The translations under genes and the position numbers were made by a program. A stretch of DNA of 64,000 nucleotides from Helopsaltes ochotensis (lineage: Eukaryota > Chordata > Aves > Passeriformes > Locustellidae): the NCBI GenBank assembly GCA_013400155.1, contig VXBM01000060.1, positions 1,719,014 through 1,783,013 on the forward strand, in the 5' to 3' direction. The notes beneath the pieces are model-generated. The model was not told where the DNA came from and ran no database searches. It saw nothing but the letters and a program-made list of their open reading frames with translations. Below, piece by piece: positions 25,801-38,000 of this stretch (position 1 is the first letter of the stretch; every line of letters starts with the position of its first letter).

Positions 25801-28800
25801 CCAGGAGAGCACAGGTGGGGAAGCTTCCCTTCCTTCTCCCCACATCACACCACAGACCCTATCCAAATTTCTCTACAGCACTGGAGAATCCTACATGCTC
25901 ACACTAATCCGTCCTCCTATTGGAATGCTTCAACACGTACCAAATTATCCACCTCTCAGCTGTGATTATTTACAAAAACTTAATGGGCTTCCAATTTTTC
26001 AACTCAAACTACACACAACCATACTGTTTTCTCTTCTTCTCTGTACTCCACCAAATCCAAAACACTTATTCAAGTGCCAAATTTAATTTTCATTCCTGCT
26101 GACAAAATGACTTCAGATCCAGAGCTAGCTGACCTTAGATTATTTTTACCTCAGCGTGGATACATTATTTGCTTCCCCTCCTTAATATCTGCATCACACA
26201 GAGATGAGCCCTTTTAGTGCACTGTGCACTCCATCACTGCCCACAAAAAGCTGTGCCCTCCAGGTACCCTGCCAACACAGAAATGAAAATCTGAAAGACA
26301 TTAATGACTTCTTCTTAATGCTGAAATTCGTGTGCAAGATGGCCCTTGTATCATGCTGTGGATTGGCAATGGCAATGAATCCTGGCACCAATGAGCAAAA
26401 AATTGGAAAAAAAAAGGTGACATTGTGTCAGCACAGCGACATCAAAGGGAGATGACATTCCCATCCCACTGGGACAGGGCATATTTAATTCTTGGTCATT
26501 AAAAGTAGCTTTCATTAGAGAAAGAAAAAACACAGAGAGTGCTGGCACCCCGAAGTAAGACTCTGTCCCCTCTTCAAAGGGAATTCCCATGGTATAGACA
26601 CATATCTGATTAACTCTTCTGTCAATAGAGGCAATTCCTAAATGCCTCACCTTCTGCTCCCAAACAATGCTTAGGCAACAGGAGGCAGGCACTCTGTCCA
26701 CCCCATCCACCTGCAAATATCACCAGGTTTGTTTGTTTTACATCCCCAAAATAAACTGTGATAATACAATCCAGCCCCCACATGTCCAAACAAAGCACAC
26801 TAGTACTCACTAGACTACTGCCTGAGGAAAGTGAAGCCCTTCTGAAATAAAGGGTTGGAGCAGAGAGAAAATAAGAGAAGACAGCAGAAGGAAAATCTAT
26901 TTAAATCACTGAAGACTGCAGGGAGTATCCTCCAACTTTAAATAAAAAAAGTTCCTTTGCCAGGTTAACACAGAGACACATGTACAGGATGTCCCTGAGC
27001 AGGGAAACCCTCACTGCTTTTGCAGCACCTGTAACACCACCAAAACATCATCACAGCACGGGGGGCAGCAACTGAGTCCCACAAAAATCACATAGCACTG
27101 CTGTCAAGTTTATCAATGTAAGCCTACAACAGCAACAAGCCCCCAAGCTACCTATTCAGAGCACCCTCTTAAAGATCTCAAAGGATACATGCAGACCCAG
27201 ACAAGAAACACACAGCCATGAACAGCAACTCCTCAACCTTCTTGGCAGAGAAGCCAGAGGGGAGAGAGGAGCCTGAAATTGAATGAAAGCTTAGGTTCCT
27301 TGTCTGAGAGACTGAAGAAAAATGGGAGCTGTAGTTATTTTGTGAGCCAAGTTTTATTCAGGAAGTCCTAACACAATGCCTACCTTCAGACAGGTCTGTG
27401 GAGACTGCTCCACATCTGGAATTATCTCCTGGAAGAACTGAGAAATGAGATGCTTCTCCTCCAGCACAAAACCCAGCGCCCCAGGCACACTGCAAACAAA
27501 CCACAAACTGCATCTTAAAGTAACCCTGGGATGAAGAGAGGCAAGAGCTCCCTGCAGCAAACCAGGCACGAAAGCCCTACTCATCACAGCAGAGTGCAGA
27601 GCTGAGCCTGCCACAAACATTTACATCAGGGTCAGGAGCTCATTCCAGACACCAGCAACCAGCAGAAGCCTGCAGGCCACTTCCACAGAGCCTTCACATT
27701 TCTGAGACAGGTGCTCAGCTTCACACCAATGGGCAAAATGGATTAGATAAAGCCTCATCTATTTCCTCCCAAAGCAACTCCCCAAACAAACACCACAAAA
27801 GAGGAAAACAAAACAGAGTCATCTCCCAGGAAGAACTGGACAAAGGCAACACACACAGACAGAAGAATTACTGTCTATTTCTTCTAGGACCCAAGTCCTG
27901 GATCTGGCAAAGACGTGGGGAAGAGAAGTGCGTGACAGAAAACAAACCTCTGGGGAACAATCAGACCTACATGCTGCATTGGAGATTTATTACAAATTCT
28001 TGCTAAATCCTTTCAACAGAATAAAATCAAGCTGATTAAAGGAATACAAATTAGCTAAAAAAGAAACCCTCTTAGTTTCACAGGGCTCAAAACGTGACCA
28101 ACCACTCTAAAAGCAGTAAAAAGAGATGCTCAACATCCAGGGTTGTGAAACATCTGGAGGGACCCAGCACTGACTGAGCTACATTTGCTCTAATTCCACT
28201 TCTTTAGTACTAAATTGAAAAGAGAAGCAATTGGCCCATTAGCTTGATCTAAAAGCTGCTACTCCAATGTGGAGAGATCATAAATACTACCTCTTACTGA
28301 AGCTTGAAAGATTAAGTATGTAGGCAGAACAGAAATGGTAATTGTACCGGGGAAAACAAAGACTATTATACTTGAAAAACATGCTTGAAGATACATGAGG
28401 AAAGGGAGAGGCTACCTCTACAATTTAAATGGACTATATAAAATGTCAGCTGAAAAAAAATTCATTTGGCGAGGGAAAAAGGATTGAACAGCATCTGTGA
28501 GCATGGGGAACAACCCTTGGAGAAAGAGACTTGCTAACACATCAGATCTTTCTCATTTTGCAGGTGAGAAGGAAGGCAGCAAGGAAATTAAGAAAACAAA
28601 AGATACAGAAGTTATTCAATATCAGAGGCATCATACGTTCACACAAGTCTCAGGTACTAGGGATCCTAAATAACCTTTACAGGCTCATTAAGGAACTGCT
28701 CACAGCACTGTAATGCCTGAGCAGTTGTCCCAGAACAATGAGCAGCCTGAAGAGGGAGGAGCCACCTGGCCTAGTGGAGCCCTAGCAGGGTTGCTGGAAT

Positions 28801-29922
28801 TAGATGATATTTCACCCAACCCAGTCTGTGATTCTATACCTGGGAAGGGTCTGTCACCCGCAGCGTGACCACGTCCTCGCTCGTGTATTTGATAAAGAGA
28901 TGGTTCTCATCCAAGAGCTGCATCTTCCACATGCGCAGCTGCCTCAGCTGGTCGAAGTACTGGAAGAATCTCCTTTTCGCAATGGCGCTGCCATCCTGCT
29001 CGGCCCTCCTCCACAGGTACACCAGCAGCCTGTGCTTCAGGGAGTTGATGAAGGGCTCCTTGTAGGGGTTGGCCATTCCCGTCTGGGTGTCACGCTGCAC
29101 CTCGGGGTACACGGCGGACAGGGTCAGCAGATCGTCCTCGTAGCAGAAGCGGCCGATGGTGCGCACGTCGATGAAGGTCCCCTCGGGCGTCACCTGGAAG
29201 ACGTGGATGGTCTGCTGCTGCACGGAGAGGATGGCCAAGATGTTCTTGTAGAGGTAGAGGCCCTGGTTGTGCGACAGGATGACTTTGTCGCACTTGAAGG
29301 CCCGCGTGTCGCAGAGGCGGCCCGTGTGCAGGTCGATGATGTGCAGGGAGTAGTCCTCCAGCGGGGAGCGCGGGTTGGGCGTCACGGACTCGCTGTTGCG
29401 GTACACCTCGAAGAAGGGCGGGTGCGGCTCCTCGGGCAGGTAGGCGGCCGAGCCCACGATCACGTAGCGGCAGTCGTCCGTGAATAGGCTGCACTCCCGG
29501 TTCAGGTGCTCCCCGTTGGAGGCCACGTTGGTGATGTGCAGCAGCACGAAGAAGCGCTCGAAGAGCCGCCCCCGGATGTTGACGGACCTCTGGTCGTTGC
29601 CGTTGGCCAGGATCTCGCCCTCGTAGCCCTGCAGGAGGTCCTCGGCCGCCTGGCAGCCCTGGTACTCGTAGATCTCCAGCGAGGTCTGGTCGGAGGAGAA
29701 GGCGATGAAGTAGCGGCCGTCGGGGGAGAACTTGCGCAGGAAGCAGGGCGGCTTCTCCACGTTGACCACGGTGAAGTTGGGGAAGACGTTCTGGTGGAAG
29801 ACGCGGACCTGGTGCCAGTGGGTGCCGGCCTTGCCCGAGCTGATGCGGCGGCGCTCCAGGCGGTGGATGACGTTCTGGTTCTGGATGCGCCGGGGCCTGA
29901 TCGTGGGCGCCTCATGGTCCAT
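19877..29922 (-). CDS. DET1: DET1, DDB1/COP1 ubiquitin-ligase adaptor
   Basis: De-etiolated-1 homologue. With DDB1, CUL4, DDA1 and COP1 it forms a nuclear E3 ubiquitin ligase complex; c-Jun is a known mammalian target. Coding exons on the minus strand: 29922-28840 (residues 1-361), 25777-25587, 24000-23809 and 20066-19877 (TAG 19879-19877). The phases join exactly (1083+191+192+190 bases) to give 551 residues; human DET1 has 550. Start is MDHEAPTIRPRRIQNQNVIH, in a good context (GACCATGG). Other hallmark segments are [97 protein letters not shown] and the C-terminus YVVNFHMRHSCT. The extra residue relative to human is an Ala in HSEAVQF (exon 3). The large first coding exon has very high third-position GC, which creates long meaningless open frames on the opposite strand. 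The acceptor of that exon is at 29949-29950, so 26 bases of leader precede the ATG. A fragment of CR1 abuts its donor at 28839. Confidence 0.97.
27384..27489 (-). other. Possible alternative 106-base exon inside DET1 intron
   Basis: On the DET1 strand a pyrimidine-rich acceptor (GGTTTGTTTGCAG) is followed by 106 open bases and a donor AAG|GTAGGC. One frame reads VPGALGFVLEEKHLISQFFQ and continues, and looks protein-like. The frame joined to DET1 exon 2 (phase 0) is also open. Because 106 is not a multiple of three, inclusion would shift the downstream DET1 frame and reach a stop in the next exon. I recognise no homologue. It may be a regulated (poison) exon or chance. Confidence 0.25.
28760..28838 (+). 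mobile_element. CR1 LINE 3'-end fragment
   Basis: The sequence GGAATTAGATGATATTTCAC, then CCAACCCAGTCTGTGATTCTAT, resembles the 3' end of CR1 (a 'GGAACTAGATGATCTT...CCAACCCA...ATTCTATGATTCT' pattern). The 5' boundary is vague. Its 3' terminus is directly next to the DET1 exon 2 splice donor on the opposite strand. Confidence 0.7.
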
Positions 29923-30569
29923 GGTCAGAGCTCTACTTCAGCCTCATCCTGCGGGCAGAGCACACCGGGGCCGGGGTGGAGCTCAGGGAGCAGGGAACCT
30001 GCTGGCACGGAGCCACAGCACCCGAGGGGGCCGGCCGAAAGGGACAGAGGGAGCGGGGAAAACAACGCCGGAGGACGCGGGGAGCAGGTGGAGAGGCTGG
30101 GAGAAAGATCTCAGTGGGGGCACCAGAAAAACAAGGGCAGTCCGGAGACGCCTCCCGGGCAGTCCTGCCTGCTGAACAGAGAGACAGCGGGGCACCAGGA
30201 GGGGAAGGAGGGAGGCAGGAAGGGGCGCAGGCACAGGTGGACACCAAAGGAATAAAAGGAGCCCAAATATTCCGGGAAAGGAGTCCAGGAAGCCAGGGGT
30301 AAATGCAGACCGGACAAGTAGCAGGCACAGGGTAGAGACTGGAAAGAAGGAGGGAGCTGGGGACGAGGGGCCACAGGAGGGATCACCGGCGATGTGTGCG
30401 AGCCCACCTGCCGAGAGGGAAGCGAGGAGCTCCGGTCCCCCGGGCCGAAGGTATCGGGGATCCCAGATACTCTCCCACTGGCCCCAGGGGTAAAGGGACA
30501 CGGGGGACCGGGGGCCGCGGTGGTCTCCGCGCCGGTTTAGGGCCGGAGAGAGGTGGCGGCCGCGCTCAC

Positions 30570-30670
30570 CGCTGGGGCCGCGCTGGGTCCCGTTCATGCC
30601 ATGGCCGCCGCCATCTTTCCGCCACGGCACCGCGGCGGGGGCGGCACCGCCCTTCCGCTTCCGGCCCCGG
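30570..30670 (-). promoter_or_regulatory. DET1: DET1 core promoter and non-coding exon 1
   Basis: CpG-rich, TATA-less. On the minus strand a tandem ETS-type site (CCGGAAGCGGAAGG, 30664-30651) is followed by AAGATGGCGGC (30617-30607), a YY1/TISU-type element that usually sits at or just after the start site. Exon 1 ends at 30570 with donor AGCG|GTGAGC and joins the acceptor at 29949-29950. Transcription probably starts near 30,620-30,645. The leader contains a 7-codon upstream ORF at 30614-30594, and a second ATG at 30597 whose frame ends just after the splice. Confidence 0.65.
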
Positions 30671-30769
30671 AGCAGCGAGACGGGACCTGCCGGGCCAGAG
30701 TGCCCACAGCGGCCTGGCGCGGCCCCTGGCGGCAGGAAGGACCCCTGCACCGGGCACCCCCCGCCCATC

Positions 30770-31080
30770 GTGGATCCCAGCACCCCAGAAAGCACCCTGC
30801 ACCCGCCCTGCAACCACTGCACCCCTTGGACCCATCCTGAACCCACCCTGCATCTCAGCACCCATCCTGCATCCCTAGCATCCATCCAGCACTCACCCTG
30901 CAACCCAGCACCCATCCTGCACCCCAGAACCCATCCAGGACCCATCCTTCCCCCTACCCCGCACCCCAGCACCCATCCAGCACCCACACTGCACCCTCTT
31001 TACCCACCCTAGACCCATCCTGCATCCCTCCTCCACCTCGGCCACCTCATCCCAGCACACTCTGCAAACCCCATCCAACC
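30770..31080. repeat. Degenerate CCATCC/TGCACCC-rich tandem repeat
   Basis: An imperfect array built from phrases such as CAGCACCCATCCTGCACC and CCATCCAGCACCC. It is cytosine-rich on the plus strand and lacks a strict period. It lies just upstream of the DET1 promoter. Open frames here are products of the repeat. Confidence 0.6.
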
Positions 31081-34000
31081 ACCCCCAAGCCCCCGACATT
31101 GGCTTTCACCCCCCCCGCACCTAAACGTCCCCTGAACTCCTCCATGCCAGGAGCATCCCGGGCTTCTCCATGCCCAGGAAGGGTCTGGCATGGCCCCATC
31201 CTGCACCCCCTGTACCCCGAGTCCCAGCACAAGGACACCGCAGGGGACATCACACCTCCCTCCAGCATTTTGGGCTACACCCCAACCCCGACAGCAGGGG
31301 TTGGGGTCACCCCCGGGCACCTCTCTGGCCTTTCCAAGGGGCTTGAAAGCCTTGTGCTCGCCTTGGCTTTTAGCAGCACCCCTCCCGCCCCGTGCATTAG
31401 CATCGAGGGCAGCTCTGAGGGGCACTTCTCCTTCAAAGGGAGGGAAGGAGGAATGTCAGGGGGCCCTTGAGATCCATTTGCCGGCCTCTTTGCCGAGGCT
31501 GAGCCGAAGCACCGGCTCTTGGAGCCACTCCAGCGGCAGGCGTGGGAGCTGGGGGCGGGGGCGCGGGGCAGGGTGCTGGAACTGGGGCGCTGGAGAGCCC
31601 AGCGGGGTGTTCCCTCCGCCCGTGGGCCCAAAGGGATGCGGCAGCAGCGCCCAGCCAGTGCCATCCCCTGCATGGAGGGGGGATGCTCCTGCTGCAGCAA
31701 AGCTCGCAGCCCTGAATCCCCAGAGGTCCTTCGAGTGTTTTATGGGGTGCTTTAGGGTCTCACCAGCAGTGGGACAGAGCAGGACCCTACTGCCCCAGGG
31801 GGTAAGACCTGCGTGGCCCCAGCTGCCTTCCTGTAGGGATGGGGGATGTCAGCCTGCCTGGCATCCCTGAGCAGTGGGCAAAGGGATCCTGGGGGACCCT
31901 CTGGGTGACCCCACTGCCACCCCACCTGCCTGCCCCCTTCCCATCTCCCAGTGGGTCCGTGCCCAGCAGCCTTATCCCGTCCCTCCCCGCTCTCCCAGTG
32001 CCTGCCAGTTGCAAAGGCGCGATGACAAGACTGAAATGAATGGCCCCGGCGTCCCTCTTTGTCTCTCTGCCTCCCGCCTAATTAATTGAGATCCACCTTA
32101 ATGGGATCAAGCTAAATGCCGAAGAACATCCAACCACACGGCAGCTGGCACGAAAACAAGCGGCCCGGCGCACAGGCACCACCGAAAGGCAGCTCGCCGG
32201 ACAAAAGAGCCGCTAAGACAGCAGCAATTGGTGCTCCCAGAGCTGAGAACTTCATCGCAGCAACCTACTCACAGCGGCAGCCCCCTCCCCGCCACTGGGG
32301 AGGGGTCGGAAGACCCTGGCTGGGGCGGTTCCAGCTGCTGGCAGCGGTTTGAATCCTGTGCAATAAATCTCAGTGCGGGCACAAGGCTGTGCACAAAGTT
32401 AATCCTGGTTCATCCTGGCCTGGGGGTAGGCAGGAGATGTGGGGTCACAGTGCCAGACCAGGACTCCTGGGACATTTCCCACCTCTCACAGCATTTTGTG
32501 CTGCCCCTTTGGGATCCAGCAATGGGGGTCCCATGGCTGTCCCCACCCTCATGTGCTGGGACACAGGTGGGCTGTCCCTCTGCACGCCCCTGGCCAGAGG
32601 AACAGGGCAAGCCCCAGTCTAACACCCAGAGCTCTGAAACTGGGGCTGGTATGGGTGCTGCTGGGGAACTGAGGGTTACTTGGTGCCCATATGGGCATTA
32701 CTGGGGGCTGGCTCAAGGGGCTGCAGGGCTCCTCCAGCCTTGCAGAGCCGCTGTGGGTGCATGGCTTTGGATGTCACTGGGCTGGCTTTGGGAAAAGCCC
32801 CTTCAGCAGTGTGCCAAGGAAAGAGATGCTCTGTGCCTTTGTGACATCACCGGTGCCCTGCCAGTGCCATATCCACCTCCAGCTGGTTTCTCCAGAGCCA
32901 ACAGATGGGTGAAAAAAAGAAGAAAATAGTATAATGCAGCTCATTTGGGCTGCTTTGGATGTTTTTTCCTGTTCCTGAAGCAAGGACCCTTCTGCTGTTG
33001 TTGCTTTGGCCGTTTATCAAGAGTTTCCCAGCCCTGGATCCCATGGCTGTTTTCCCAGGATTGGAGAGGGCGTGTGAGGAGAACAGCGCTGGGGAAGTTG
33101 CAGGGGTGGGCTGCTCCCATCCTGGCTGCCCCCAGCCAGATTCAACCCCCAAAATCTCTGTGAGAAAATGAGGACCATGTCCTCACGGGAAGAAAACCCT
33201 CCAGGTTCTGAGCCAGCCCCCTCTCATGGCCACTGGGCTTGGTGGCTGTGGACTTCTTCATCGAGCTGAGGGCAGGAGAAAAGAAAGCCCCCCCTCCTTT
33301 TTTATTTTTTCTTAATATATAAAATAAGAGGGTTAAGTTTGCACAGGATCCTGGTGTGGGGAAGGAATGCTGCAGCCCTGAGGTGCTCCCCAAACCCCAG
33401 GGTGTGCAGGGCTAAGTGAGGCTGTTCTGTGGGAACTGGCTGCCTCCATGGGGTCCTTTTTAGGGCAAAGCACCCTAAAGATCATTACAGAACCAGCTGG
33501 GGGAAACTTAATACTTATCAGATCAGAATTGCTGGGGGAAAACTCTTGTTGATGTGAGAAAAGACCAAAAAAAACCAGAGGGAGTCCTTGGGTGTATCTC
33601 ATCTCTCCAAAAAAATGATGGTGTAATTAAATATTTTATTCTTCCCCACGCCTGGGGAGTGACTTTATTCACATTTGCAGAGTTTGGAGCTCCCATTGCT
33701 GGGGGAGTCATGTACATTTTCATAAAGGGGTGAACAGGCCCTCTCCAACACAGCCAGGATTCAGGCCCCCCCGACCCACAGGAGCTGCAGCCCCTCTCCC
33801 CACGCTGGGCAAGTCCCACTGGGATGAGGCTCCATGAAAGCCAAGTTTGCAGGATGCCGCAGTGGTGGACCATCACAGCTCTAAGGAAATCCTTCTTTGT
33901 CACCAAAACGTCCTTTGCTCTGGTTCTAACTGGTGTCAGAGGCTCATTTTGGAGTGGAACTGGACAAATTTTAGAGGCTTATTAATGGAATCACCACCAC

Positions 34001-34779
34001 TGGGATGTGGCCCACGAGTCTGGGGCCCATGGGTTCAGGGCTGGGCCCCCTCTTCTTGCTCCAACACACCAGATGTCTTGTCTCTGCTTGAAGGCAAGAT
34101 CTGCTTTAAACACCCTCCAAGATTTTCCTGGTTTTTGCAGAACAGCCCCTTGCAGGGGCAGGGCACGGGCACAACCGGAGGGGCTCCCTGGGGCGCCTGC
34201 TCCTCTCGGGGTGCCCACGGGATGGCTGGGGGTGGGTGCCACTGCTGGGGATCGGGACCACAGGGGATCGGGGACAAGCCGTGACCAGCACCTCCTGGGC
34301 AGGGGCACAGCAGCACCTACCCCTGCTAGGGTGCCCGGCCCGGGGCGGCCCCCAAGTGCTCCACATCCCACTGAGAGCTGGAGCCGCCCACCAGCTGAAC
34401 CCACAGCCAGGTCCCTGCGCGGGTGACAGCGCTGTCCCCTCCCATACACCAGCCACGGGAGAACCACCCTATCTATCCCTGTCCCCGCCGTGCCGCCGTG
34501 GGGTGACAACCCTGTCCCCTACAATACACCCATCACGGCGTGACAGCTCTGGCCGCCCCCGTGCCGTCCGTGGGGGTGACAGCCCAGTGTCCCTCGTGCC
34601 ACCCATGGCGTGACAACCCCGTCCCCCTGCCGTGTCCCCCGTGGGGGGGCAGCCCGGCAGCCTCCTCCCGGCTGATGCGCAGTGACATTTCCAATCTGTT
34701 GCCATGGGCGCTCGGGGACTTTTGCTGTGGAGGGGAATCGCGTTTCTCCCCCCTCCTCCTCCCCTTCCCTCCCTCCCGA
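31081..34779. other. Gene-less stretch upstream of DET1
   Basis: No recognisable exon on either strand. The sequence is mostly unique and moderately GC-rich. The portion 32,030-32,370, with runs such as CTAATTAATTGAGATCC, is less GC-rich and could be a conserved element, but nothing proves it. Confidence 0.4.
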
Positions 34780-35094
34780 TGACGTCATGGATGACCACGG
34801 TGGTGACAGGGCCACCTGTGGGCTGATGAGGGGTTTAAAGAGACAGTCTGCAGCTGCAACAGGAGCCCTGGCTATTGTCTCCGCACCTAAGAGCGGGGAA
34901 ACCTGCAGCCCCCAAACCTCCATCCATCCATCCATCCATCCATCCATCCACCCATCCACCCACCCACCTACCGCATCCCATCCCGTCCGCCTCCCCTCAT
35001 CTCTGCATCCCCTGTCTCCATCACTGCAGCTCTCCCGGGACCGGGGCATCCCACGACGGGTCCCGTATCCCTCCCCTGTCGCGGCTCCTCCAAG
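34780..35094 (+). promoter_or_regulatory. Candidate promoter and first exon of a non-coding transcript
   Basis: In order: a perfect palindromic cAMP-response element TGACGTCA (34780-34787), a TATA-like TTTAAA (34834-34839), about 230 bases that would be transcribed, and a strong splice donor CAAG|GTAAGG (GT at 35095-35096). The predicted exon contains an (ATCC)n repeat and no convincing protein. It points toward miR-7-2, 14 kb downstream, so a pri-miRNA first exon is one possibility. Only the motifs are seen; transcription is inferred. Confidence 0.25.
34919..34957. repeat. (ATCC)n microsatellite
   Basis: About seven perfect TCCA/ATCC units followed by CCCATCCACCCACCC variants. Confidence 0.9.
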
Positions 35095-38000
35095 GTAAGG
35101 CTGCGCTCCGTGTCCCCCCGTCCCACCGGGGACCCCGCGGGCTGCAGCCCCAAACGCCGCTGGCAGTATTCAGGGCTGCAGCCTGAAGGGACCCCTGGGA
35201 ATCCAAAGCCTGGATGGGTGCCCCCGGCTTGGCAGAACAACAGAACGACCCCTGGGACAGCAAACCCCCCAAGGTGGAAGGTCCCTCCGTGCGTGAAGGG
35301 GCTGGGATGTTCCTGCCTGGGCGGTGCGGGGGGCGAATCCATCCCTTGCCAGCCGGCATTCCCAGACCACCTCAGAAGATGCCTGCCACTGGGCATCTGC
35401 CTTCTTTCTATGCCAACTCCCTGGAATAAACCTTGTCCCTGCTGCGGCCCTCATCAAGGGGACCCTGGGAGCTGGTGCCGTGTCGTACACCCGAAAGCCA
35501 AGCCCTGAGGGGCCCTGGGGGATGCCAGGAGCCGTGGGGCATGCTGAGGGAGCAGGCAAAAGAAGGAGGGGAGCTGTCCTCCTCACCTGGTGGGGGAAGA
35601 AGGACCAACTCTGCCCTGTCCGAAGGGCTTTGTCCCGCTGTCCTTTCAGCTCCAAAGGGGCAAGCAGCAGGTAAGTGCCTCTGTTCAGTGCCACTTGGAT
35701 GTGCAGGCAGTGAGCGAGGTAGAAGAAGGCTCTGGGACCTGTGAGAGGCTTGGAGAAGAGCAGGGTGGAGATGTGCATGCAGGGATTGGTGTGTGTATTC
35801 CCAGTGAGAGGAGGGCTGTGTCCCTTCCCACCGGACAGACTCCAGTGGTGACCCTGCAAGTCCCCAAACTCCTCGGTGGCTCTCACCAAGCAGTCCTGGA
35901 AGGTCTTTCCGAGCCCACAGCTGCCTGCAGATCCAGATCCACTGGAGCCTACGTGGACTCCCAGCAGCTACAGAGCCACCGGTCCCACAGGGGTGGCTGT
36001 CATGGGAGCAGAACAAGCAGGACAAACCCCACAGCAAGCTGCCTCTGCAGCCTTCCCAGGGACAGATGGCATGGGGAGTGGGGCAGGTGGGGAAGTGGTC
36101 CATGCTCCAGCCACTCTGTGGTCCACCTGAGCAAACCCAGTGATGCAGCTGCCCCTGGGATCCTGCTGGAGTCAGGCTGTTCACCTCCTGCTCCTGCAGG
36201 GCTGAAGGAGCTGAAGGAATAAGCGGAGGTATGTTTCTGCCATGCATCCCTCAAAAGATGCAGAGGGCTCAGGCTGGGCCTGGTTTTTGGGTGGAAGAAG
36301 CCAAATATGAATTATCCGACAGGTGGAAATTTCTGCCTGGGAAGTCTTGGCATTTGCCCACCTGGCAGCAGCAGAAGTGCAGGGGCACAGCCTGGACCCC
36401 TTGGCACATGGCCTGGGAGATTTGGGGGGAGCACCCACAGCCCCTCTGATGCTCTGTCCTTCTTGCCTCCCGGCTGCCATGGATGCAGCCAGTAAATCGG
36501 GGAGCCGTGGCCGTGCTCGGCACCCCAGTGTGGCACAGGGCTGCACTCACAGGTGGGTGCACTCACCTGGCTTTGGAGAGCTTTGGGGAAGCTGAGGCTG
36601 CTGCTCTGCGGGCAGCTCCCTGGAAGATGCTCAGAGCAGGGTGCAGGGTCCGTAGCAGAGAACTGTTGAGGGGCTGGCTCCCAGGTGTGCAGTCAGGCTC
36701 ACCCCCTTCCTGCAGGTTGTGTGGGGCAGGGGCTGCTGGAGCAGCAGCCACGGAAAGCAGGAGCGGATTTAGTATTAGATGGGTATGGGTGAGGGCTGCC
36801 TGTTTTTCCAGTGTCTCTGGAAGGTGCAAGCAGAGCCGAAGAGGCACGGGGAGGGGGGTCTGGTTCTTGCAGATGAGCACACGGAGCAGGCGGGGGTTGT
36901 ACAGCACACGGGAGGAGTTGTGGAGTAGCTGCCGCCTGTGCCCGAGGATCCAGGGATGTACCGTGCAGCCAGCGTTTTCTTTTATTGCTTCAAAATCCTG
37001 CGAGAGCAGCATTTAACCAGGAGGGAGCCCTTGCCTGTGTGTGAGGGCACCCAAATATACACATACACACACGTGTCCTACCCCAATACGTCGCGGCACT
37101 GGGGAATGCCAGCACATGAGCTGCTAACGCTCCCAGCTCCCCCCAGCAAGCGCTTCCACCTCCCCCCCATTCCCTCAGGGAAAACTCTTCCGACGCTGCT
37201 GCTGATGGATATCGCTGCCGGAGCGCGGGCTTCTTTCCTGACCCTCCTTCTGCCACCATCCAAATCATCTCTGCCGGCTTTGTAAGCTTCAGTTTGAGAT
37301 GGTGCAGGAGCTTGAGGCTAAATGTCTGCTTGCCAGGGTCTTAAACAAGGATGTGGCTCTCCAACAGGGATTTCTCTGGGTGGGGAATGAAGTTGGGACC
37401 TTGCTGTGGTGATGGGGAGCCCAATCCTTTGGGCATGGAAGAGAGAGTTAGGATGAAGTGATCAATTCCACCCTCAAGGCTTCTGGCTGGTCTGCGTTTT
37501 CCCATCAGGGTCTGAGCCCATCCAAGGCTCAGGATGTAACTGTGTGCCGGAGCGACGGCTCCCTCTGCTCAAACACAGAGGGGATGAAGGTACCAGCCCT
37601 GATCAAACCCTTGGCACGCTTTAGGCTGAACTGTGCCAAAGCCACAGGGAGGAAAGGTGAGGAACTGATGCCACCAGGCAGTAGCCAGCATCCCTCACCT
37701 CCCAACCTGGCTCAGCTTGTACAAGCAGCAGGCAGTGGCTCCTTGGCACCGAGGCTTTTCCAGCACAGCCTCTTAACCCCACTAATTCCCTTGTGTTCTC
37801 CTGCCAGGCCCGCTGTGCCCCTGCCAGGGGTTGGCCCAGAGCCTGCTAATTGCACCAGCAAGCTGCCACGTGTGTCCAGCACTGGGGTTGTTCCTCTCTG
37901 GTGTTATTTTGGGGACTGCTGGCCCTTGTCCGGCAGCGTGGGACAGGATGGTGACTGGCAGTCCCTTCACCATCACCTGCTAAACTATCTCAGCCATGGA

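Noticed and set aside
28804..29487. 227-codon plus-strand open frame
   Set aside because: Exactly antisense to DET1 exon 2. It follows from the very high third-position GC of that exon.
29506..30255. 249-codon plus-strand open frame across the DET1 start
   Set aside because: Antisense to DET1 exon 2 and its CpG-rich upstream intron; low-complexity product without known family features.
29983..30987. 334-codon minus-strand open frame upstream of DET1
   Set aside because: Covers the DET1 first intron, first exon and a degenerate repeat; Gly/Trp/Val-rich artefact of the repeat and GC content.
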